A DNA stretch of 25,000 bases from Owenia fusiformis (taxonomy: Eukaryota; Annelida; Polychaeta; Sabellida; Oweniidae). The stretch lies in contig CAIIXF020000288.1 of assembly GCA_903813345.2 (NCBI GenBank), positions 1-25,000 of the forward strand, in the 5' to 3' direction. Both the position numbers and the translations under genes were made by a program. The notes below the pieces were generated by a model. It did not search any database. It was given only the letters and a program-made list of their open reading frames with translations, and had not been told where the DNA came from. Below, piece by piece: positions 10,801 to 22,800 of this stretch (position 1 is the first letter of the stretch; the number at the start of each line of letters is the position of its first letter).

Positions 10801-13800
10801 ACATTTATCTTGGATTAAGATTAGATATCAACTTCTGTAAAAGCAATTTTGTTTGAAAACACCATCCGCTTATCGTAAAAAGATTATCAAATTAATTTGT
10901 TTTACCAATCATTCAAACACAAAATCATTGATAGATGATAATCATTTTACTTCGTTCATACATACCAAAGATCTACCAGCAACCTCAGAGGCACCTATAG
11001 CAGGTTCTCTATCATACAGTGCAAACAATTTGGCAGCTGACAATTTGGCTTTTTTATAATCGGGACTAAACGAACTCATCCTCCCTGCAGACTGCCCCCC
11101 GAACACAATGCACATCATAACTCTACAACGAAACACATGTTAAGCCCTACAAATACTTGGAGAAAGCTACTACAAAGTGATTCAAAAGATCGGTAGGGTT
11201 ACGTTTAGACTAGGAATTGCTACGTCAGGTGTCTGACGCTTCTAGGCAACTTGTTACCATGACAACATACTGTTAAACAACTAAATATCTCTACATCAGA
11301 AACTAACTGAACACATGTTAATGCTCCTTTCAAAGGCAATATCCTAATTTTTATGAATTTGGCGTCGAGAATATTCAACGGAAAGAGAAATTAGCACATT
11401 GCCTCGAACACGGAAAACAATGCAAGGACCATATTGTTTTGGCGAAAAACAAAAACAGCATATTTGAAGCATTAATATTCAGTTAACATCACATTTTTCA
11501 TATGATCTAAATATGTGATTGTCTTTTAGTGGCAGAATAAAAAGGATGGAAGGATCGATGTGTTGGAAGGATTTTTTTCCATAAAGCAACCATTCGTGCT
11601 TCTATTTTTATTGTCAGGACATTTTTGATTATGGACTTATTAAAATGTAAAATTCACAGGGAAATTCAAGTATTTCCGAATCAAGGCCATTATTATAAAA
11701 TGCATATAAAATCTGAATTCTTGACATCAGTAAAATGGATACAACGATGTAATCATAACTCTATCCTCTGTCTTAAAACTATTCTACAAGGCTTTATTCA
11801 AGTCAATTGCCTTTAACTACATTTGATGCCAATTTCCTCAAATGAGATATTAAATCATTTTCAGGAAATCTGGCATTGAGACGAATAGATATCAGTATAA
11901 AGCGGACACACTTAAGATCCATGAAACGCCACACATCGTTGTGACTCACCAAAGATTTGCCAGAATTCATATTTTCCTCTATGCACTTAGCATTGTCAAT
12001 CAAGAATATTATTTTTTGGGCCGCTTTTTTGGCTTTGGCATAATCGGGAGAAAACGTTAATGCTTTTCCACCTGCCTTACCACAGATAGTAATCATGCCC
12101 CATATTCTGAAATAAACTTCATAATTCATCAGTGTTCCCGGGGAGTCTTCAAACGTCCCTGTTTACTGAGGCAATACAAAATCCATCGACAATGACCTAT
12201 ATTAACATTGCAGAATTTGCACGTCCGTACGTTATGATACTGCCACTAAGAAACGTTCAGTAATAATACAGTGGCAGATTAAAGGTGGACTGCATTTCGC
12301 TATATAGGAATAAATCATCCCGTGTTAAACCAATACTCTTTAAAAGCAAGATTTTTAAATGTGGGTTCATTTAACTTATTATTTATTCTTCGTGTTTTTG
12401 AAAGAAGGATAAGTGATGCATCAGAATGCAACAATGAATACTCTGAACTAATCAGCTAACGTATTTATTGTTAATAACGACTTCATAATGAATGGCAAGC
12501 AATTACCTGAATACCATGGCAAATTGCATTTCTCCTTGCTGAACAAGATATGCCCCATAACTGAAAGCTGCTGCATATGCAAAGAATACAACAGCCTGGC
12601 ATATCCCATAAGTTATGCCATAAATATGGGAACCTCTTCTACCATCCCTGTAAAGATAAATTACATACATGTGCATTGTGGGAAATGAGCCGTGTGAAAT
12701 CTGATCATATACGAGTATACACAAAATCAATTCACATACACAGACTTTGACTTTTATAGACATTCTATTTTACCGTTTGGATCAAGATCAATGCCTGGTA
12801 GTTTGGAATTATGGAAGTGTTGAAAAATCACAATGCTCTGTGCTGTATCGTTTCCTCAAAACTTACTTGTATATTTTTGTAAAGTCCGCATTAAATCTTG
12901 CTTCAAATTGTTCCTCTTTGGTGAGCGATGCCACCGTTCTTATGTTTTCAATAGCTTCAGTTGCAACCTAAATGAACAAGAACGGGAATAATTTGTATGA
13001 ATAAATTAAGATATGCGAGAGATAAGCACTCAATGGTGGAATTTGAAGTGCATATTTCGTTTCCTTTTCCAAAGAACTCATTATTATGTCATTTCAAAAT
13101 TTCGTTATGTGGGTAGATGTTGGTTTTCATGGTCGAACACATACAGAATATAATTGAAATTTTTTTACAAAATCATGTTAATTCCATTAATTCGGCTATA
13201 ATAAAAAAAGAGAGTTCTATTTGATCTGATCTGAAATAACCCTATACTCGGTTCCCTCATTATCTTATACACACTCAGGGCTAGTAAGGGCCGTTAAGAA
13301 AGGGAACCATAATCCCTGGGGAGGGGGGCATCATTTCTTTCACACCAGTACTGACCTTGCCTCCTTCTTCGAGCGCCTCTTTATCACTATTAGCAAGGCC
13401 CTGGTAGAGTCGAGTCTGAACCGCCCCTGAGAGGATTAATATGGGGAGAAAGCACATGACAACCAGGGCGAGCTTCCAACCGGAAACCAGGGATATCACT
13501 ATAGCAACACCAATGTTAGCTATTGATTGGACAACAACTGCAAGCCTTGAACCAGTTGCCTGGAAACAATAAAACAAAATTCAACGATGCTTTCTGAAAA
13601 ATTAGAAATGTGTAGAATTTACTAGAGGCGCCTACTTCTGACGCAAAACACCGAACTATAAATGGCAACCATATGATGACAACAATATGTACATACTTAT
13701 AATATGGCAACCATATGATGACAACAATATGTACAAACTTTTGATATGGCAACCATATGATGACAACAATATGTACATACTTGTAACACAATGACATAAA

Positions 13801-16800
13801 AATGAAGAACTTACAACATTGGTGAAGTACCTATATCAATGACTTACTCAAGAGGCCAATAGTGCTTCAGAGTAAGCCATGTACTGAATAATCTCTTTAA
13901 TTTAAAATAAATTAAAACAATGTGACCTAAAATGACTTACCCCTTTAACCATGGAAGCATCAGATGCTAGTCGTGTAGTAAGAGCTCCTACTTGGTTCTT
14001 GTGATCATCAAACCATCCAATCTCCTGGCGAAGCATGGCTTTAAACGCAAGTTCACGCAGTCTCATTGTCAATTTCTCGCCAGCAACCGCGAAAAAGTAG
14101 TGCTGCAAAGAAATAAGGTAAATTATAAAGGCAAAGTCTTATTGTGTTAGCTAGATATCGGTGTATCACTTTTTGTGATTAGTTCTCGGTTCTAGCAAGA
14201 CAAACTTTACAAAATACCTGAATAAAGTTGCACAATGCAGCACCAAAGCCGAGCCCTGCAACAATGGCGGCGTACATCGCAGACAGCCTTGCTTGCTTCT
14301 CAAAATCCGTCTCAGCAAATATCTGAAAAAAATACAAGTGGTATTTTTAGTTTTCTTTTTCCTGTTCTGTTTATAGCGTTTTCAAGCCTTTTTAGGATTT
14401 TCCCTTTGGCAATGGAGCATGTACATACTAGAATGGGTTCAATTCACTGGGGATTCATCGTGTTGAGGAATGAGTATGTTCAACTCCTTGTGATAAATTC
14501 AAAGATTCAATATGAATAGTCTTCTGTTCATTCTCATTCCTAAATAAGTTTGAGTGGCCTACCCCGATTATTTCACTGAACATGATGGCAAAAGCTGGGT
14601 GGATGGCCCCGGTCACAATGGCTGCAAGGCAACCTAGTATGATAATACAACGACCTACCCCAATTATTTCACTGAACATGATGGCAAAAGCTGGGTGGAT
14701 GGCCCCGGTCACAATGGCTGCAAGGCAACCTAGTATGATAATACAACGACCTACCCCAATTATTTCGCTGAACATGATGGCAAAAGCTGGGTGGATGGCC
14801 CCGGTCACAATGGCTGCAAGGCAACCTAGTATGATAATACAACGACCTACCCCAATTATTTCGCTGAACATGATGGCAAAAGCTGGGTGGATGGCCCCGG
14901 TCACAATGGCTGCAAGGCAACCTAGTATGATAATACAACGACCTACCCCAATTATTTCGCTGAACATGATGGCAAAAGCTGGGTGGATGGCCCCGGTCAC
15001 AATGGCTGCAAGGCAACCTAGTATGATAATACAACGACCTACCCCAATTATTTCACTGAACATGATGGCAAAAGCTGGGTGGATGGCCCCGGTCACAATG
15101 GCTGCAAGGCAACCTAGTATGATAATACAACGACCTACCCCAATTATTTCACTGAACATGATGGCAAAAGCTGGGTGGATGGCCCCGGTCACAATGGCTG
15201 CAAGGCAACCTAGTATGATAATACAACGACCTACCCCAATTATTTCACTGAACATGATGGCAAAAGCTGGGTGGATGGCCCCGGTCACAATGGCTGCAAG
15301 GCAACCTAGTATGATAATACAACGACCTACCCCAATTATTTCACTGAACATGATGGCAAAAGCTGGGTGGATGGCCCCGGTCACAATGGCTGCAAGGCAA
15401 CCTAGTATGATATATGGCCATTCGGGGGCGTTCATCCTCATTATTCTCTTCAATGATGGTTCGGGTAGTGTTTCTTCCAGTTCTTTCTAAAAATGAATAG
15501 TTTATTTGGTCAAATTTATGAAAATACAATAATTGTTATATAGTTACCCCTATCGATAAGTGCACATTGTTAGAGCTATCGTTGGGACAGAATACTTAAT
15601 TATCTCTCGATCTGTTTAATTTTTGCAACAATTATGATCTGCAAATATATCATAAATACTGGTCACCATGGCAACATACTGGTCACTAAACCAACAATAT
15701 TTGTCTCTACAATAACAAAGCGGCCAATATTATCTCAATGCATGGTACTCATAAACACATTACCAAAACAATACTAAACATATAATTACAAATAATCACA
15801 TTGACTTTAAATTCTTAGATGTTTGATTTTCTTGCTCTGTTTACTAACAGTTTTAAGTCTTCTTTTTGACACTTGTGAATACATATGTAAACATGTACAT
15901 ACCTCCTGTCTCTCTATGGTGATTTTCTCCTCCTCGGCGGACATTGGTCGGGACAAAGTCACGTGTTGCTTCCTTCCGCTTCCTTTCCTTATAAGGTCTT
16001 GGCTTTTCCGTATACTCCCTCTGCTGCTGAATTCGCGACTCAACTTTGATGGGGCTCGGAGAATGTCCTGGTCTGCTACGTTTTCCTCATCTAGATCCGC
16101 AGTCAGGCTCACTATAAGATAGTAATGTGAATTACTGAGTTATATCCAGGAATTTAAATTACCAATATATTTAGGTCATGTCAGGCTCACTGAAAATTTT
16201 GAACTAAATATAAAATGTGAATTATTGAGCGAACCCCAAGACGAAATTATGAAATATATTATGTAGGTCATGTGAAATTCGGGCTCAGAGGCCAAAACAG
16301 AACGTCGTCACAAAATTTGACAAAATGTTGAGAGACAATGTACCTACATATATTGGCTGTTACAAGTAGCATGTTTTAACTCAATTTTCTAAAAACTGTC
16401 CCTGACACTCTTGGATCTAGCAAGTAGGGCGAAGAAGAACTGCTGTTTTCTGATTTGATAACCACGTAGATGGACCGCGTCATATAAAAGCGTTCAATAT
16501 ACCATGTCGCATGTGTTACATAACATTGCTTTTGGTTTCACGAATGTTATACTTACTAATTTCTTCCTCTTCCTCGTCCTCATCAATATGTGTTTGGTGC
16601 ATAACAAGCTGGTAATATAACCCTTGCTTCTCCATCAGTTCTGCGTGACTTCCCCTCTCAACTACTTTGCCATCCGCAAGCCCAACAATCTCATCAGCAT
16701 TTTGTATGGTTGACAATCTGTGGGCGATCACAAGGGTGGTCCTTCCTAGACGGGCCTGTAATGTAGCAATGAAACAATCGTTTTGTTTTTACAGAGTGGG

Positions 16801-19800
16801 AAGCGAAAAAATGTTATATTATGGACAGCCTTTATGTTTAATAAAAATAGAATTATCCTAGTATAGGTTGTATAGGTATCTATCTAGGATACCTTGACAT
16901 AAGGCGCTATGAAATGCATGTACCTTATCTAAAGCTGTTTGTACGATTCCTTCGCTCTCATTATCAAGTGCAGACGTTGCTTCATCCAGCAGAAGTATAC
17001 GTGGGTCACGTACGAGGGCTCTGGCTATAGCCACGCGCTGTTTTTGACCCCCACTCAGCTGGGCACCTCGCTCACCAACTAGAGTCTCGTATTTCTACAA
17101 TTAATGAATATCAGTATTGACAAAGTAAAGATCAGGAGTGAAAGATTTCGTCTTTCAACTTTTATTACCAAATAATAGATTGGTGGCATAATTTTTTGCT
17201 TTTTTCTTAATACTTTTGAACGTACTATTAAATAATTTTCTGATTGTTTTGAGGTGGTTATGGCCCTTATGGTTTTTAGTGACAGACATAATTTGTCATT
17301 AAATTTTTGCAGACTAATTTTGTGAAAATATGCATATCAAGCTAGACAATTAGACAAACGGTTGCTTACGTCTGGAAGTTTCATAATGAAGTCATGCGCA
17401 TTAGCCTCTTGGGCAGCTTGCTCTATTTCAGCCTGTGTGACACCTTCTCTGCCATAGCGCACATTCTCTGCGATTGTTGTGGCAAATAATATAGGTTCCT
17501 GACTCACAACCCCGATCTGTTGACGTAACCAGCGAGGGTTCAGATCTTTGATGTCTACGCCATCTATACAGATCTTGAAAATAAAGAAGTGGTCAAAATT
17601 AACAGAAATACAACGTTTTTAATAAAGCATGTTCTCACAAAATCAATTTTTTTTAGCACACAATTGAAATTTTCAAATTAATAATGATATAGTAACACAA
17701 TAACACTACCATTATTAGATTGTATGCTACAATAACGTAATGATATTTACATGACACAATTACAGGGAATGATCTAATATCTACATTGTCCAAGTTTATG
17801 AATAATTTGTAAGTACCTTTCCAGCAAAAGGGTCATAGAACCTCTGTAATAGCTGAACTGTTGTGCTCTTCCCACAACCACTCGCACCCACTAACGCGAC
17901 TGTACTTCCCACATTAATGTGCAAATCAAGCCCAGTCAATACCTAAAAAATAGAGAAGGCAATAGGATACACTCATCGATTTGAAAAATTCATCACGCTT
18001 TTCATATATCTCCGAACTCATAACTAAGCACCATGTATGATATTCAACGTTGACAACAACACATATGTTTTCCAATGAAAACCTTAGATCCCCATGATAA
18101 CGAGTGGTATTGTAACAAAATCTACAGAAGTAAAATATTTTCAATCGTGTTTGCTTTTCAAGTTTACACATGTTTCATACCTGATGATTTTATTCCAGTG
18201 ACATTAATATTGGATTGAAGAAAGGGCTTATTTAATACCCGGGGCTTAAGTTGTGTACCAAACGAAACGACACGACATCCGGGGCTTTATTTGATCTGCA
18301 TTACACAATGGTGTATAGAGGGGACAGTGACATTGATATCGGATTGAAGTGATCAAGACATTTTGACTTACATTGACATCAGGCCTGGTGGGGTAGTTGA
18401 ATTTAACATCCTTAAATTCCACATTTCCTTCTATTTTCTCTGGTTTTTCGCCTTCCTCACTTGAACTGTCAATCTCAGGTTCCTGAAATGCCAATCGCAT
18501 AAAACATTTATTTTTGGTGGGTTGGCTTAAGAGAGGTATTATTTCTAAATCATAGTTTTCGATATTTTGGGTTGTTTTCTGTTCATCTTGATTTTTCTCA
18601 ATATATTATTTTGTAATATTCCTAAGTCGTTGCCCTTTTTGACTTTACTACTGAAATATTATTTGCACTAATGCCTGGGTCACATTTGCTCCGATTCATT
18701 GGCCGGCGCCCGGCCGATTGAGTATCCTGTTCACAAATGAATTCAGTTTTAAACAGAAAACTCAATCGGCCGGGCGCCGGCCGATGAATAGGAGCAAATG
18801 TGACCAAGGCATTAGCCATGACGGAGGGAGGGGAAAGAACATAGATTTTCTTCATGAATACATGAATGAGCTACTTCATAATATTGTCTGCAGTTCAAGA
18901 GGAAATTTGTTACAAAATCTAAACAGCTGAGATATACAGCTTTACTTCATAACAAAAACATGTTTGTTTATGTATCAAATAAGTCCAAGCTGCTCACGTG
19001 ATCTATGATTTCAAAGATGGCGGTTGCAGCTCCACGTGCGGAAGCAAAGTTCTCAAAGTTTGGAGCAGCATGTCCCAGAGACATGGAACCAATCAAAACC
19101 CCCATGAACACCTACAAAAAGAAAACACGTGTCCAAATCATGATCTACGTAAAACTGAACATCATTTTTAATCAATTATAAACAACCTTATTTATTCTGC
19201 ATATTATTGTGCCCTCCTATATTGCGCTCTCCTTTGGCACTTTTATATTCTAATAGAAGGTAATCATTTAAAGATCTAAATAAAGCATCTTGACATGACG
19301 TTTTTAAAGTATTTAAACGCAGCCATATCCTTCCGCACCTGTAATATAGTCCCTCCAGTGTATCCTTCCTCACCATCGCGCACAAGTTTGGCACCATACC
19401 AGAATGAAAGTGCAAATGTACCGAATATGACAATCCACACAAAACCGATTCCAGCACCACTGACAAGACCTTTCTTTACTCCGACTGCTCGAGCTGCCAC
19501 CAGATTGGAATTATATCTAGAAAACAGGAGAAAATTACGTTTATTCCTAAGTATTTTTTTAAAACATTCACAAAGCAAAGCTTACAATGTGACACCACAA
19601 AACACAAAAGGCACTGGTTTATTTCCCCATTTGCAAACGATTCCCATAATGCATACACCATAACATTGAGTCCATACCTTTCACATTCTTTCTTTTCGCC
19701 GCTAAACGCTGCCACCGTACGTATATTCCCCAGCACCTCCTCTGCCACCGACCCAGCTTTAGCATACGCCTGTTGTTCCTTATGGGTAAAAACCCCCATT

Positions 19801-22800
19801 ATCTATAAAAATGTCAGAAGTGAGTGAAATAAGAAGTTAACCATTTAAAAATTTTAATAACTTTCTAATAACCTTTTCAAGGTTCAAAATTCAGGACATG
19901 ACAACTACTGTACTTACAGGGTTATAAATTAGATATAAGTAAGGTGACGTGTTTTCTCTCCCGTGTAGCTCCATAGAGGACACACGATGGAGGCCCAAAA
20001 AACAACCGAATAATATATGTAACTTTCTCGGATACAGTAAAATATAGGGCATACTATAGCTTACGCATTCTGAGGGTAAGATAATTAGTCAAACCGACTA
20101 AAACAAACAAGGGGCAATATCAACAGCTTTATTTACCCGTCCCACCGCACCACCTCCCAGGACGATCAGTGGCGATAGGGCTAATATGACCAATGTTAGC
20201 TTCCAGCCTAGAATGAATCCGAGAATATAACCAGCAAAGAACGTTGACATCCACTGTACAAACGTTGCAAACTTGTCTCCGATCCCGTCGTGTATCTTTG
20301 TTATATCACTGGAAAAGAAAGAAACATATGAACAAATAACCCCTTGCGTTCAAATACATTGGTATACAGTATTTACATGTATATCATGCAAGGTTTAATT
20401 TGGTTAAATTGGCAAAATATATATGTTACATATATTTTAATTTGTGCGAATCGGAAAGATAGTTTGAGACAATTTGGTGAATTTCCGGACAATAAATTGA
20501 AAATATTATTTGCAAAGGGGCAACTTTTAGATTATCTAATTCCTGGACACATCAGTCGGCATTTTGTAAATGTCCAACGAAATTTTGTCCCTCACAAAAT
20601 AAGCCAAATAAAAATTTGAATATGAATTGTTATTTAAGTTTTAACTAAATATTCAGCATTATCTTTGTAGTTTTACTTATTCCATAACTTTTGAAGCACG
20701 CCTTTTTGATAGTGCATTAAAATAAGAACGGCAATGTTAACTATTTATTCATATGAACCTACTCTGCCAGTCTGGTGTTTAGCTCTCCTACATCATGGGT
20801 ATCGAACCAACTGATATCCTGACGGAGTATAGAGTGAAAAACCCTCGCTCTTATACGTCTCGTTTGTCGTTCGGCGGTCCACGTCCAAAAAGCAATCTCC
20901 ATATATGCGCAGATTAACACACCGAAGGCGATGTACACGAAATACAGGGAGAGACTGGACACCTGATTGAATATGTCGGGACGTGTCATGTTTGCGGCCA
21001 TTGAGGCATTCATTCCTCTGAAAACATAGAGAAAGTTTCAATGAAATATAAATGTGAGACACTGGATTATTGTATCCGGTATCTATATCATGGTTGCTTT
21101 GCACAATTTTTTCAGCGCAATACAAATTTATTTTAATTCCAATGACAAGTGCTTTTACTCTCCCTCTATACGTTTGGCTGCTGGATGATTTCATCCTGGA
21201 TGATTTCAGACTGTCAATGTTTCAATTTTAATTTTATTCTTTAATTTCAATATTAGGAACATTTGATGACTTTTTAAATTGCCGTTCACGAACAGTCTTT
21301 GATATGCCATCCAAATGGACCTTCTGGCCAATCTTAATAAGGGGGTGTAAAAACACTTTACTTACGATGCACTTATTGAGTCGTTGATGAACAAGTTGGC
21401 CACTTGGCCGTAAACTAGAAGATTCAAAGGGAATGCGACACCAACAGCGATGGACGCCAATGTACCAACTATCATCAAAACTTTGTCAAGACCATCGGCA
21501 AATCTAAACTGAAAAATAACATTAAGAAAATAACAATTAAAAAGTATATGATTTTTTTATTTATTGAAAATTAATATAATATATCTATAGAATAGAAACA
21601 CACTACAATCGTTCTTTCAAGCGTTATAAACACTACTCCTATTGACCTACATGGTCTGTCTATCCATTCTCCTAAATAATGTTACATGGCCTAAAGACTA
21701 AGTGTACTCCATCTTTTTTCATCTTTTGATTCCATGGGGGGAGATGACCAACGAGTTCATGAAATGTTTAAATCCAGATGTTTTTGAAATGTAAAATTTA
21801 TTATCCCTCAGAAATAGGGTTTGCAAGAAGTATAGTCATTTACAAGCATTTAAAGATGTTCGACTCACCAACTGAAAGAAGCCAACAAGTTTCTTTGCCT
21901 TCGGTTTTTCCTCTTTGCCGTCGTTTGGTTGTCTGGAAAAATAACAAAACACTGATTGGAAACGGGAAAAAGTCGAAACATTGTTTTTCCTTTTTAGTCA
22001 TTTTACTTAGCGTTCGATGTTACAATTCACACTCATACAACCCATATATTCATTTGATAACACCTTGTATTTACTTTTAATTCACAATTTTGAACAAAAT
22101 ACCCACCGGCCGTGCCCCGGTACTGAAAATCGGAGGAAATATGACCACGACAAAAGAGAAGTTCAATAATGTCCAGAGGTTGTAAATAACACGTTCGCAC
22201 TCAAGTTCTCGAAAACAGTGGAGCTTAACGCACCATGGCCGACGATTACAAAAAGGAAAACTACGAACTCCATAATAGTCACGTTCGCAGTCGCAATTGT
22301 AAGAATATCTGCATTGTTGCCTATACACTATGTGAGGCCGAAATTTGAAACGATTTCAAAAATACTTCTTATTTGCACTGTTCACGTAAAATCAACATTG
22401 TTTTAGATAAGGGGGATAAAGTCCACCATTTTAAGTACTGACACTGAATTTAAAACTGCATAACTTTTCACTTTAAAGTGGATGGGGTGTTCACTAGGTT
22501 TAATGTTTTACTTTGCCTAAGTTAGTGGAAATTTGAAACGAAATTTGAAACGAGTGGAAATTCTAAATGTCTTGTATTGTATTGTTTTATTTCCTTCATA
22601 TTGAAAATTTACAACATTTAATTTACATTTAGTTGCATTATATCAAAATTAAATCAAAATAAGAAAACTATTTATAGTAAATGTATAATAGTATGTACAA
22701 ATGTGTTTCGTTTCTTGTAAATATATAGGTAAATGATTTGTACTATCAGTATTATGCAAAATATCAGAGCGTCATCTAAGGAGAATTTCAAGGATTATGT

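Noticed and set aside
14558-15412. CRISPR array
   Set aside because: The whole 96-bp unit is repeated without variable spacers, lies in a eukaryotic coding exon and encodes the ABCB TM7 segment.
14563-15412. 25-nt micro-introns between GTAGGT and CATACTAG in each repeat
   Set aside because: Far below workable intron size, and removal would shift the frame (25 nt).
14582-15490. 302-aa plus-strand open frame and 121-aa minus-strand open frame over the repeat array
   Set aside because: Both are by-products of a 96-bp (32-codon) period with no stop in these frames. Only the minus frame continuous with ABCB exon 15 matches a protein family.
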